From contig CAMDNE010000001.1 in NCBI GenBank assembly GCA_945902745.1, positions 62,001 through 126,000 on the forward strand: a stretch of 64,000 nt of DNA, in the 5' to 3' direction. The position numbers and the translations under genes were made by a program. This document shows, in pieces, positions 1-9,398 of the stretch (positions are counted from its first letter, which is position 1; every line of letters begins with the position of its first letter). The notes beneath the pieces are model-generated. The model made no database searches and was not told the DNA's origin. It worked only from the letters and a program-made list of their open reading frames with translations. Source of the DNA: Chitinophaga pinensis (GTDB taxonomy: Bacteria > Bacteroidota > Bacteroidia > Flavobacteriales_D > Crocinitomicaceae).

Positions 1-204
1 TGCATCGAATTAATGTTGAATGCAGTAAACCTGTTGATGGTTGCGTTCTCAACTTATTTTGGTCAGGCTGACGGACAAATCTTCGTGTTCTTTATCATGG
101 TTGTCGCAGCGGCAGAAGCTACTGTTGGACTTTCAATCTTGGTAATGGCATATAGAAATCTTCGCACGACTGATGTCAGTATTTTTAACAAATTAAAAGG
201 ATAA
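1..204 (+). CDS. nuoK: NADH-quinone oxidoreductase subunit K (C-terminal part; gene starts before the window)
   Basis: Open frame through position 1 reading CIELMLNAVNLLMVAFSTYFGQADGQIFVFFIMVVAAAEATVGLSILV, typical NuoK; directly followed by nuoL. Confidence 0.95.
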   Translation, partial: CIELMLNAVNLLMVAFSTYFGQADGQIFVFFIMVVAAAEATVGLSILVMAYRNLRTTDVSIFNKLKG

Positions 205-207
205 GCG

Positions 208-2133
208 ATGTCAGTAGATCAATTAATATTAATGATTTTGGCGTTACCTCTTTTAGGAGCGCTTATCAATGGTACGCTGGGAAAAAACATGTCAAAGCAA
301 TTAGTAGGTTCAATCGCTACAGTTGTGATGTTTGTTTCTTTCGCACTTGCTTTAATGGTTTTCAATTCAAACCATACCACTCAACTGATTCAGTTATTTG
401 ATGTCATCAAATTGGATGATTTCACTTTGCACGCACGTTTACAAGTAGATTCGTTGTCTATCTGGATGACATTGATTGTAACAGGTGTTGGTTCATTGAT
501 TCACTTGTTCTCAATGGGCTACATGAGCCACGATAAAGGATATTACAAGTTCTTTACGTATTTGAACTTGTTCATCTTTGCGATGTTGATTCTTGTGCTT
601 GGAAGCAACTACTTCATGTTGTTCTTCGGATGGGAAGGAGTAGGGATTTGTTCTTACTTGTTGATTGGTTTCCATTACAGCGACGAACAAAAAGGAATGT
701 TGAACGGTGTTGCAGCGCGCAAGGCGTTCATCATGAACAGAATTGGTGATTTAGGATTGCTAATCGGTTTGTTCTTAATCTTGTCACAGTTTGGAACATT
801 AGAATACACAGAATTAGCAGATAAATTGACAATCGAAAACATTGAACCATCAACGTGGATGATGTTTGGAATCACTCTTTGTTTATTCATCGGTGCAACT
901 GGTAAAAGTGCGCAAATTCCATTGTTCACGTGGTTACCAGATGCGATGGCGGGACCAACTCCTGTTTCAGCATTGATTCACGCAGCAACGATGGTAACAG
1001 CAGGTATTTTCTTGGTTGTTCGTTCCAACTTCATGTTCGAAACACCGGGAGCACAAATCACGCAAGACATCATGTTGTACGTTGGTTTAGCAACTTCTTT
1101 GGTTGCAGCGTTCATTGCGATGCGTCAAAACGACATCAAAAAAGTATTGGCGTATTCAACTGTTTCACAATTGGGATTGTTGTTCGTTGCATTGGGAATG
1201 GGAGCGTACACTGCTGCGATGTTCCACGTTACAACACATGCATTCTTTAAAGCACTTTTATTCTTAGGATCGGGTAGTGTGATTCACGCCATGTCCGACG
1301 AACAAGATATTCGTAAAATGGGTGGATTGAGAAAATTTATTCCGATTACACATGCAACATTCTTAATTGGAACATTGGCAATTGCTGGTTTTCCATTGTT
1401 ATCAGGTTTCTATTCAAAAGACGAAATTCTTGCACATGCTGTAATGCACAGTCCAGTGATTTATGCAATCTTGATGGTTTCTGTTGCGATGACAGCGATT
1501 TACATGTTCAGATTATATTTCATAACGTTCCATGGTTCTTTCCGCGGATCAGACGAAGCAAAACACCATTTGCATGAAAGTCCAAAAAGTATGACAATTC
1601 CATTGTTGGTTTTGGCAATTCTTTCTGTATTTGGAGGATTATTGAATTTACCAGGTGTCATTCTTGCGAAAGGAACACATTGGATGTCACATTATTTGGA
1701 GCACAATACACGTGGACTTGAATTAATCAAAACAGAACATCTGACAAACAGTCAAGCGATGCTTTTAATGGGCGGTGCTGTATTGATGACGATCATTATT
1801 CTATTTGGAACATTTGTCGTGTATGTGAAACGCAATAGCGTTGCGAAATCTGACGAGCAATTGAAAGGATGGGAATTGGCGTCGAACCAAAAATTGTATT
1901 TCGATGAGATTTACAATGCCTTGTTTGTGAAACCAATTGAATGGATTTCAGTGAAATTACACCAGTTTGTAGAATTGTTTGTCTTGAATAAATCAATTCT
2001 TGGATTTGTTGGATTGATCGATAAATCAGGAAACATTGTTCGCAAATGGCAATCTGGTATTGTAGCGAGCTATTTGTTTTGGATGGTTGTTGGAATCGTT
2101 GGATTAGTAGTGTATTATCTTGTAAAATTTTAA
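208..2133 (+). CDS. nuoL: NADH-quinone oxidoreductase subunit L
   Basis: 641 aa, motifs such as FFGWEGVGICSYLLIGF and LPDAMAGPTPVSALIHAATMVTAG; operon context. Confidence 0.98.
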   Translation: MSVDQLILMILALPLLGALINGTLGKNMSKQLVGSIATVVMFVSFALALMVFNSNHTTQLIQLFDVIKLDDFTLHARLQVDSLSIWMTLIVTGVGSLIHLFSMGYMSHDKGYYKFFTYLNLFIFAMLILVLGSNYFMLFFGWEGVGICSYLLIGFHYSDEQKGMLNGVAARKAFIMNRIGDLGLLIGLFLILSQFGTLEYTELADKLTIENIEPSTWMMFGITLCLFIGATGKSAQIPLFTWLPDAMAGPTPVSALIHAATMVTAGIFLVVRSNFMFETPGAQITQDIMLYVGLATSLVAAFIAMRQNDIKKVLAYSTVSQLGLLFVALGMGAYTAAMFHVTTHAFFKALLFLGSGSVIHAMSDEQDIRKMGGLRKFIPITHATFLIGTLAIAGFPLLSGFYSKDEILAHAVMHSPVIYAILMVSVAMTAIYMFRLYFITFHGSFRGSDEAKHHLHESPKSMTIPLLVLAILSVFGGLLNLPGVILAKGTHWMSHYLEHNTRGLELIKTEHLTNSQAMLLMGGAVLMTIIILFGTFVVYVKRNSVAKSDEQLKGWELASNQKLYFDEIYNALFVKPIEWISVKLHQFVELFVLNKSILGFVGLIDKSGNIVRKWQSGIVASYLFWMVVGIVGLVVYYLVKF

Positions 2134-2136
2134 GTT

Positions 2137-3576
2137 TTGGAAATCTATATTATACCCTTATTATTTGCGCTAATTGCAGCTATCGCACCTAAGAATTTGG
2201 TGAAGCACGTTGGATTAGTTGGAGCACTTTCATCCTTGGTCGTTACGCTTACACAAGTTGTTTCGTTTTCACCAGCTGAAACAGTGACCTTGTTTGATCC
2301 TAATTTCATCACTTCTTTTGGATTGACATTCAAAATGGGCTACGACGGAATGGGCTTGTTCATGGTCTTGTTAACGAATGTCATGATTCCAATTATTTTG
2401 TTGAGCAACTTGAACCGCAGCATTGCAAATGAGAAATCATTCAATTCAATGGTCATGTTGATGCAATTTGGATTGGTTGGTGTGTTCACCGCAATGGACG
2501 GAATCATGTTCTACGTATTCTGGGAATTGACATTGATTCCAATTTTCTTAATTGTTTTATGGTACGGAGCACCTGAACGTAAAAACATCTTGATCAAATT
2601 TTTCATCTATACGTTTGTTGGATCTTTGGGAATGTTGTTATCGTTGATGGCTTTAGGAACGTATGCAAAAGATTTCTCGCACGAAAGTTTGGTAGCGATT
2701 CAATTGGTTCCTAAAACGGCCTTTTGGATCATGGGTGGATTCTTTTTAGCATTCGCTATTAAAATTCCATTGTTCCCATTCCACACGTGGCAGCCGACAA
2801 CCTATACCGTTGCTCCAATGGCTGGAACGATGTTGTTATCTGGTTTGATGTTGAAAATGGCTTTGTTTGGAATGATTCGTTGGATGATTCCTTTGGCGCC
2901 AGAAGCAATGGCAGATTTTAAATGCATCGTCATCACACTTGGATTGATTGGCATTTTATACGCAGCAATCATTGCGATTAAACAATCGGATATCAAACGT
3001 CTTTTTGCTTTTGCTTCAATCAGTCACGTTGGTTTGATCGCAGCAGGAATCATGTTGTTCGACAAAGAAACGCTTTCAGCAGTATTCATTCAAATTGCGA
3101 ATCACAGTTTAGTAGCAGTAGGTTTATTCTTAGCGGCAGGAATTTTAGAAAAACGACTTGGAACGCGCACACTTTCAGAAATGGGTGGTGTAGCGAAATT
3201 GGCTCCTAAGTTCGGATTCTGGTTTGCGGTCATTGCATTTGCATCCGTTTCAGTTCCGTTCACTTCTGGATTCATTGGAGAGTTTTTATTGTTGAAAGGC
3301 TTATACGGCTATAATTGGATGGTTGGATTAGCTGCTGGAACTACTTTAGTGTTTGGCGCAGTTTATACGCTTAGAGCTTACCAATTGAGCATGTATGGCG
3401 CTCCGAAAATGGAAAGCTTCAAAGATTTAACATGGAACGAGCTTTTAGCGTTCTTCCTGATTACCGTTTTTATTCTCATCATCGGGGTGTATCCTCAAGT
3501 AGTGATTGATTTTGTTGGACCTAGCTTGGATAAATTATTCCTTTCTATGCAAGCTTCAAATACCTTAATACCATAA
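2137..3576 (+). CDS. nuoM: NADH-quinone oxidoreductase subunit M (TTG start)
   Basis: 479 aa, FYVFWELTLIPIFLIVLWYG, FPFHTWQP; between nuoL and nuoN. Confidence 0.97.
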   Translation: MEIYIIPLLFALIAAIAPKNLVKHVGLVGALSSLVVTLTQVVSFSPAETVTLFDPNFITSFGLTFKMGYDGMGLFMVLLTNVMIPIILLSNLNRSIANEKSFNSMVMLMQFGLVGVFTAMDGIMFYVFWELTLIPIFLIVLWYGAPERKNILIKFFIYTFVGSLGMLLSLMALGTYAKDFSHESLVAIQLVPKTAFWIMGGFFLAFAIKIPLFPFHTWQPTTYTVAPMAGTMLLSGLMLKMALFGMIRWMIPLAPEAMADFKCIVITLGLIGILYAAIIAIKQSDIKRLFAFASISHVGLIAAGIMLFDKETLSAVFIQIANHSLVAVGLFLAAGILEKRLGTRTLSEMGGVAKLAPKFGFWFAVIAFASVSVPFTSGFIGEFLLLKGLYGYNWMVGLAAGTTLVFGAVYTLRAYQLSMYGAPKMESFKDLTWNELLAFFLITVFILIIGVYPQVVIDFVGPSLDKLFLSMQASNTLIP

Positions 3577-3577
3577 T

Positions 3578-4936
3578 ATGGACGCGTTAATTGTAGTTTT
3601 TGTTACAGGATTGATTTCCATGTTTATCGCAATGGCGAATAAGCCTGCGTATGTCTTGATAACCGCAGTTGTTGGTTTATCCACAGCACTTGTTTTGATG
3701 ATTTCTTCCTGGTTCAATCCAGCTTTCATTCAGATTACTTATGAAGGATTGGAATTCGATAAAGTGGCGATTCTTTACAGTGTGTTGGCAATGAGTTTTA
3801 CCTTGTTGATCATTGTTGGTGGTTATTCGTACTTCAAAAAAGAAGTAGAACACACAGGAGAATACATTTCTTTGTTGTTGTTCTCTTTGGTTGGAGCACT
3901 GTGTATGATTGCTTTCACAGATTTGTTCATGTTCTTCTTAGGATTAGAAATTCTTTCGATTCCAATCTACGTATTGGCTGGAAGTAAAAAGAAAAACATT
4001 CTTTCTTCTGAAGCGTCGTTAAAGTATTTCTTTACAGGTGCTTTTGCAACGGGTATTTTACTTTTCGGAACGGCTTGGGTGTATGGCGCAACAGGTTCAT
4101 TTAAATTGAATGAAATCGCTTTAGCAATCAACGACGGAACGGCTCAAGGCCCACTTTTATCGATTGGTGTGTTAATGATGATGGCTTCGTTCTTATTCAA
4201 AGTAGGAGCAGCGCCTTTCCATTTTTGGAGTCCAGATGTATATGGTGGAAGTCCAAACATCGTGACAGGTTACATGGCAGCGGTTGTGAAATTAGCTGGT
4301 TTGTTTGCCTTCATGAAATTGTTCACGTTCGTATTTGGTGACTTACACAGCTTGTGGTCTGGTGCTTTGTTTGGTTTAATCATCTTAACAATGTTTGTTG
4401 GAAACCTTTCTGCTTTAGGACAAACAAAGTTCAAGCGTTTATTAGCGTATTCAAGTATTGCGAACGCAGGATATGCGCTTTTAGCAATCATCGTTCAAGA
4501 TTTCGAAAGTGTTTGGAACTTATGGATTTACCTACTAGGATACGGTTTCGCAGTGATTGCATTGATCATCATTTCATTGATTGTAAACAACGAAGACGAC
4601 GATATCTCCGCTTACAAAGGCATCGGACGTAAAAACCCATTAATTGGTATTGTGATGATTTTGGCGCTTTTATCAATGGCAGGTGTTCCACCATTAGCTG
4701 GTTTCTTTGGTAAGTTCATGGTGTTCTCAAGTGCATTCAACGAATACCCAGTTTTGGTGATTCTAGCAGTTGTAAACTCAGGAATCGGAATGTTCTACTA
4801 CTTACGTTTATTAATGACCGCAATGTCTAAAGAAGACAACGAAGTAGTGGCAACCCTAAAACCAACGATCATGCAATACATCGTATTGGCTGTTTGTGCA
4901 GTGGGGTTGATAGTGGGTGGTTTGATTACGATTTAA
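3578..4936 (+). CDS. nuoN: NADH-quinone oxidoreductase subunit N
   Basis: 452 aa, FFLGLEILSIPIYVLAG, APFHFWSPDVYGGSP; operon context. Confidence 0.97.
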   Translation: MDALIVVFVTGLISMFIAMANKPAYVLITAVVGLSTALVLMISSWFNPAFIQITYEGLEFDKVAILYSVLAMSFTLLIIVGGYSYFKKEVEHTGEYISLLLFSLVGALCMIAFTDLFMFFLGLEILSIPIYVLAGSKKKNILSSEASLKYFFTGAFATGILLFGTAWVYGATGSFKLNEIALAINDGTAQGPLLSIGVLMMMASFLFKVGAAPFHFWSPDVYGGSPNIVTGYMAAVVKLAGLFAFMKLFTFVFGDLHSLWSGALFGLIILTMFVGNLSALGQTKFKRLLAYSSIANAGYALLAIIVQDFESVWNLWIYLLGYGFAVIALIIISLIVNNEDDDISAYKGIGRKNPLIGIVMILALLSMAGVPPLAGFFGKFMVFSSAFNEYPVLVILAVVNSGIGMFYYLRLLMTAMSKEDNEVVATLKPTIMQYIVLAVCAVGLIVGGLITI

Positions 4937-4959
4937 GAGAAGGATTTATAGAAATTGAA

Positions 4960-4989
4960 AAGGGTTGACGAAAGTTGACCCTTTTTTTT
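4960..4989 (+). terminator. Rho-independent terminator of the nuo operon
   Basis: AAGGGTTGAC-GAAA-GTTGACCCTT stem (with G-U pairs) and GNRA loop followed by a T8 tract. Confidence 0.8.
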
Positions 4990-5487
4990 GTGGGGGATTA
5001 GATTAACGTTTGGCAGCTAACCGCAGGAGCAGCTTTCTAAAATTATTGTTTTGCGAAAGTAGTGATTAGATTGGTTCAATTGATTTATTTAAACGAAGAC
5101 AGATTCTGCTCTTGTGGGTAGGTGCTGTTATAGCTATTTCATTATTAAATATTTTTCTCGTGTACCATATTCATAGCCAGTTAGACCGAATTTTTTCGTC
5201 TAAAAAACTATCCTAATTACTATATCGGGAAGCACTGTTGATTACTATGCAAGGTGTATCTTTCAAGTATTTCTTCAATAAAATTGGATTAATAAAGTCT
5301 GATATCTTCGACAAAAAAACGTAGGATTTTATTCTTTTTAAGTTATTTCTGGTAAAAGGGGGTGCTAACTTCATCAAGTTAGAGGAAGGACATTATTAAA
5401 GGTTTCGGGTTTGACGAAGGTGGCGGGTTGTAAGTGAACGTAAGCTTCCCCAAAAAACGAAACGTTTAAAAATAGAATTCGTAAACA

Positions 5488-5577
5488 ATGAAGCTGGAGA
5501 AAAAATCAACATTTACAGAAACACAAATTGTTACTATTTTAAAGAAACAAGAGTTGTACTTAACAGTTAATGCTTAA
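5488..5577 (+). pseudogene. IS3-family transposase orfA N-terminal remnant
   Basis: Frame reads MKLEKKSTFTETQIVTILKKQELYLTVNA*, like IS3 orfA N-termini (FTExQIxxILKxxE); truncated after ~22 codons. Confidence 0.6.
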
Positions 5578-6505
5578 GGATATCGCTAATAGTGTCGTTT
5601 AATTGCTTTGTAAATCGATTAGCAGCAGCTTCATTAAGGTGAGTAACATCCGTATAATCATCAAGTGTCCATCCTTTTTGTTCAGAGTAATTTACAAAGT
5701 GTACGTCACTGTTAGAGAATGATTTAATGAAAGTATTAAACTCAATAATGTCTTTACGCTCATAATTGACTAGTGCGTTCTTTCTTGCAGGCATCATCGT
5801 TAAAAAGACTTCTATTTCGTGCTTTTTGCAGTATTCAAGAATTAATTTAAAGTACTTTTCTTGAAAGGGTAATCGTTTAATTGAATACTTAGCTTTATCA
5901 TCCTTTGTGGCTTGGTGTGGATTTAAATATTGTCCATTATCTCTTTGAAATCGAGGGCTACTCGAAGAAGAGAATAAATTTTGTAAATATTTCATTCTAT
6001 TAACGTCTAGAATCATCGTTCTATCGAGAAATAGAGTATACGCATTCGACTCTGGATAGTCCTTTTTATAGTCGTCGTTCAGATAAGAATTGTAGATATA
6101 ATTTCTTGTTGCCGATAGAACGTTAAACTGAAAATAGTCAACTCCGAGAACTAAATAATTGAAATCGATATCGTGTTCCTCCATCCAAATTATTTTGTAA
6201 TAAATTTGATTGTAAGAGTCGTTATCATGTGAGAAATTAAAGGCTGGAATTTCTAAAACTGTTGGATTGATTCCTCTGTAAGTTCCAGAATTCCCTAGAA
6301 TAACTAGGTCAAATGGTATTTCTTTCACTTTCTGAAAGCTCTTATCGATTTGCTGGCCTGTGCTTGGACCTTGTTCTTTTGCTATTTGCTCAGGTAGAAT
6401 ATATAAGGAAATAACAAAGTAAATTCCTAGTGACAGGAACGTAAATAAGAGCACTTTAACTAAGAATTCTTTCATCATCTTAAAATTGGAAATAAATGAA
6501 CTCAT
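5567..6505 (-). CDS. SGNH/GDSL-like membrane-anchored protein paired with MBOAT O-acyltransferase
   Basis: N-terminal TM helix, LVILGNSGTYRGINP block, C-terminal DVTHLNEAAANRFT (SGNH-type D..H); overlaps the MBOAT gene by 26 bp. Confidence 0.65.
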   Translation of the reverse strand: MSSFISNFKMMKEFLVKVLLFTFLSLGIYFVISLYILPEQIAKEQGPSTGQQIDKSFQKVKEIPFDLVILGNSGTYRGINPTVLEIPAFNFSHDNDSYNQIYYKIIWMEEHDIDFNYLVLGVDYFQFNVLSATRNYIYNSYLNDDYKKDYPESNAYTLFLDRTMILDVNRMKYLQNLFSSSSSPRFQRDNGQYLNPHQATKDDKAKYSIKRLPFQEKYFKLILEYCKKHEIEVFLTMMPARKNALVNYERKDIIEFNTFIKSFSNSDVHFVNYSEQKGWTLDDYTDVTHLNEAAANRFTKQLNDTISDILKH

Positions 6506-7916
6506 GACTTTCAGTAGAGTATATAAATAACGAAGCGAAAAGTAATAAATAGAGTAACCATCTTAATGGACGAAACCATTTTAACCCGAGTTTAGCGATT
6601 GCATACTCCTGCTCTCTACCATACCATTCAATAAGCAGAAAAATGACAAGTAAACGAAGTTGCATTTTCGGTAAACTAATTGGTATTGAAAAAATTGAAT
6701 CTGTAAAAATATTAGAGATATAAGTGAATGCATGGGTGAGGTCATCAGCTCTGAAAAAGATCCAAGCAAACACAGTTAAACTAAACGTAACTCCAATGGA
6801 AAACATATCTTTTAGATTAGGTATATAATTCCCTTTTGCAACAATTTCAAGATTATTTCTATTTGTATTAAATATTATTGAAGGCATTATATATAAAGCA
6901 TTTAGAAATCCCCAAACAATAAATGTCCAATTTGCTCCATGCCAAAAACCACTTAGAAGAAAAATAATAAAGGTATTCCTAATCTTCATCCACATTCCTC
7001 CTTTACTGCCACCTAATGGAATGTAGAGATAGTCTTTAAACCAAGAAGAAAGGGAAATGTGCCATCGTCTCCAAAATTCGGCAATGTCTCTTGAAAAATA
7101 CGGAAAAGCAAAGTTTCTTAAAAGGTCTATACCGAAAAGTCGAGCTGTTCCCAAAGCAATATCAGAATACCCTGAAAAATCACCATAAATTTGGAAAGTA
7201 AAAAATATAGCACCTGCAACAAGTGTGCTTCCTGAATAGTCTGCCGAATTATTAAAAATTTGATTTGCATATTCAGCGCATTGGTCAGCAATGACGACTT
7301 TCTTAAATAATCCCCATAAAATTTGTCTTAAACCATCTACTGCTTTAGTATAATCAAATGTTCTCTTTTTTTGAATTTGAGGTAAAAGATGAGTTGCTCT
7401 TTCTATAGGGCCAGCAACTAAGAGTGGAAAAAAACTAACGAAAACAGAATAATCTATAAAGTTCTTCTCTGCTTTTATTCGGTCTTTGTAAATATCGATT
7501 ACATATGATAAACCATGAAACGTATAAAACGAAATTCCTACGGGTAAAATAACTTTTAATGTCCATGGGTTAACATGTAATCCTATGTCATCTAATGCAC
7601 TTGCAAAAGATTCAGCAAAGAAATTGTAATATTTAAAAACACCAAGAAAACCAAGATTAACAGATATGCTTAACCAAAACCAAAACTTTTTTGACTTTTG
7701 ATTTTTAGCGTCCGACATTTTTATTCCTGTAAAATAATCAAGCAGGGTTGAAAAAAATAAAAGGAATAGAAACCGCCAGTCCCAACAAGCATAAAAAAAG
7801 TAGCTTGAAACTAAGAGTAAAATATTTTGAAGTTTTAAATTTCCTTTTGTCGCAAACCAATAAATGAAAAATACAATAGGTAAAAAAATCGCAAAGTTTA
7901 ATGAGTAAAAAAGCAT
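6480..7916 (-). CDS. MBOAT family O-acyltransferase (AlgI/DltB-like)
   Basis: 478 aa polytopic; LPVGISFYTFHGLSYVIDIY, WRRWHISLSSWFKDYLYIPLGGS, SGFWHGANWTFIVWG are MBOAT hallmarks. Confidence 0.93.
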   Translation of the reverse strand: MLFYSLNFAIFLPIVFFIYWFATKGNLKLQNILLLVSSYFFYACWDWRFLFLLFFSTLLDYFTGIKMSDAKNQKSKKFWFWLSISVNLGFLGVFKYYNFFAESFASALDDIGLHVNPWTLKVILPVGISFYTFHGLSYVIDIYKDRIKAEKNFIDYSVFVSFFPLLVAGPIERATHLLPQIQKKRTFDYTKAVDGLRQILWGLFKKVVIADQCAEYANQIFNNSADYSGSTLVAGAIFFTFQIYGDFSGYSDIALGTARLFGIDLLRNFAFPYFSRDIAEFWRRWHISLSSWFKDYLYIPLGGSKGGMWMKIRNTFIIFLLSGFWHGANWTFIVWGFLNALYIMPSIIFNTNRNNLEIVAKGNYIPNLKDMFSIGVTFSLTVFAWIFFRADDLTHAFTYISNIFTDSIFSIPISLPKMQLRLLVIFLLIEWYGREQEYAIAKLGLKWFRPLRWLLYLLLFASLFIYSTESHEFIYFQF

Positions 7917-8111
7917 ATTATCTGTCTATTTCTGTAATGTTTGTTTATAGCACTGTCTTTTTTAGCATGACGCACAACTTATTTATATGCGATCAAAATG
8001 TACCCAAAATATCCAAATTTGGATGTATTGACGAACAAATTAACCTCAATTTTCAAAAAAAAACAAACCACTCCTACCTTTCCAACAAAGAACTCAAGTG
8101 GCCATTCCTTC

Positions 8112-8202
8112 AAAACGAGTTCAATCTAGCAAGAATCTTATTGGTTTGCAACGGTCTGTTAAAAGGAAGTGCTTTTTGTTGAAAAAACGGGAGTTTTCAA
8201 CT
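8112..8202 (+). repeat. Dispersed ~90-bp intergenic repeat, copy C1
   Basis: aaaacgagttcaatctagcaagaatcttattggtttgcaacgg...gttaaaaggaagtgctttttgttgaaaaaacgggagtt; near-identical to 10328-10416. Confidence 0.85.
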
Positions 8203-8275
8203 ATTTGAAGTAGGTGAAAACCGTTGTTATAGGTGTCCAAAGATTTTATTGTAGATTGATAGAAACCATATAAAT

Positions 8276-8689
8276 TTATTCATCATCTATGTCATTGTCC
8301 TTTTTTCCTTTCCAACTTTCACTGTCTATAAGTTCTTTTAATTTTCGATACATTTCTTTGTCGTCTTCATAAAATTCAGATTCAACATCAATAAGTTTTA
8401 ATCCCAATTCATAATAAGCTTTAGAATTTTTTATTTGACCCAAGTCACAATGAAGTTGAGAAATGAATCCTATAATGTCAATTATCATCGATTTGTTGCT
8501 AGAATAATTACTCATTTCCATTGCAAATTTTCCGTCTGTGATTGCTGATAGAAATAGTCCTTTCTTTGCTTGTTCAACCGCTCTTTGAAAAAATATATCT
8601 GTTTGTTCAAAGTATTGTTCGCCAAATTTTTCTACTATTTGGTTTTTAAAAGAAAGAAAGTCATCGTTGATATTTATTTCGTTTTCCAT
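8276..8689 (-). CDS. Hypothetical small TPR-like helical protein
   Basis: 137 aa; alpha-helical segments resembling TPR-type repeats (FFQRAVEQAKKGLFLSAITDGKFAMEM); 14 bp from the next gene in the same direction. Confidence 0.55.
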   Translation of the reverse strand: MENEININDDFLSFKNQIVEKFGEQYFEQTDIFFQRAVEQAKKGLFLSAITDGKFAMEMSNYSSNKSMIIDIIGFISQLHCDLGQIKNSKAYYELGLKLIDVESEFYEDDKEMYRKLKELIDSESWKGKKDNDIDDE

Positions 8690-8703
8690 TTTTGAAATAC
8701 ATT

Positions 8704-9393
8704 TTATTCTTTTTCAAAAATTACCTTATCCATTATTACGTATTCTTTTGTTCTTTCACCTTCAAATACGTAATTGTATAATTCAACTTTGTCTGAAAGG
8801 TTATTTAACCTAACTGAAGTTTTTGATGTTGGTGCATTCCAAACGGCAATTTTTCTGGTATTCCCATTCCAAGTTTTACCAGTAATTATTTTAACTAGTT
8901 CTATAATTAAAGCGCTTTTGGGAATTATTACCTTTTCTTCAAAGTCAATTGTTTGTTGCTTGACTTTATTATTTCTTAAAGATTTTAATTCTATTATGGC
9001 TAAATTGTTATTTGAATCTATCGCAAGGATGTCATTAACAATTCGTTTCTTATCGTTTAATTGAACAGCCATTTCAGAAGTGATAAATGTGAAATCCCCA
9101 AATGGTAAAATTCCATTATTGTTAAGAGAATGATTGATAATAAAAGCTTGTAAATTCTTTTCTTCAGTGATACGTCCTGTTTTCGTGAATTTTTGTTGTT
9201 CATTTATCTTTAAATACTTTTCCGCCTGTTCTAATGAGGTTAATCCACTTTTACCACGTTCGGGAGATAATTGGCTAACAGAAACAATTGAAAATGATTT
9301 AAAATTCCCTCTAAAATGCAATTGCTTTTCAAGCAAAAAAGCATGATGCTTATCATTTAATTCTTTAGCGAGTTTAAAATATTTTAAGTTCAT
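8704..9393 (-). CDS. Putative PD-(D/E)XK-fold nuclease
   Basis: 229 aa; NDILAIDSNNNLAIIELKSLRNNKVKQQTIDF matches a D-x(n)-E-x-K core with downstream Q. Confidence 0.55.
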   Translation of the reverse strand: MNLKYFKLAKELNDKHHAFLLEKQLHFRGNFKSFSIVSVSQLSPERGKSGLTSLEQAEKYLKINEQQKFTKTGRITEEKNLQAFIINHSLNNNGILPFGDFTFITSEMAVQLNDKKRIVNDILAIDSNNNLAIIELKSLRNNKVKQQTIDFEEKVIIPKSALIIELVKIITGKTWNGNTRKIAVWNAPTSKTSVRLNNLSDKVELYNYVFEGERTKEYVIMDKVIFEKE

Positions 9394-9398
9394 ATATT

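Noticed and set aside
930-1250. 106-aa plus-strand ORF inside nuoL
   Set aside because: Overlaps the strongly supported nuoL in another frame; shadow ORF. Similar shadow ORFs (e.g. 4354-4632, 19369-19617, 59707-60369, 41865-42479) are rejected likewise.
7901-8182. 93-aa plus-strand ORF upstream of the MBOAT gene
   Set aside because: Reads into repeat C1 and overlaps the MBOAT start; composition not protein-like. The ORF 10221-10502 reading through C2 is rejected for the same reason.
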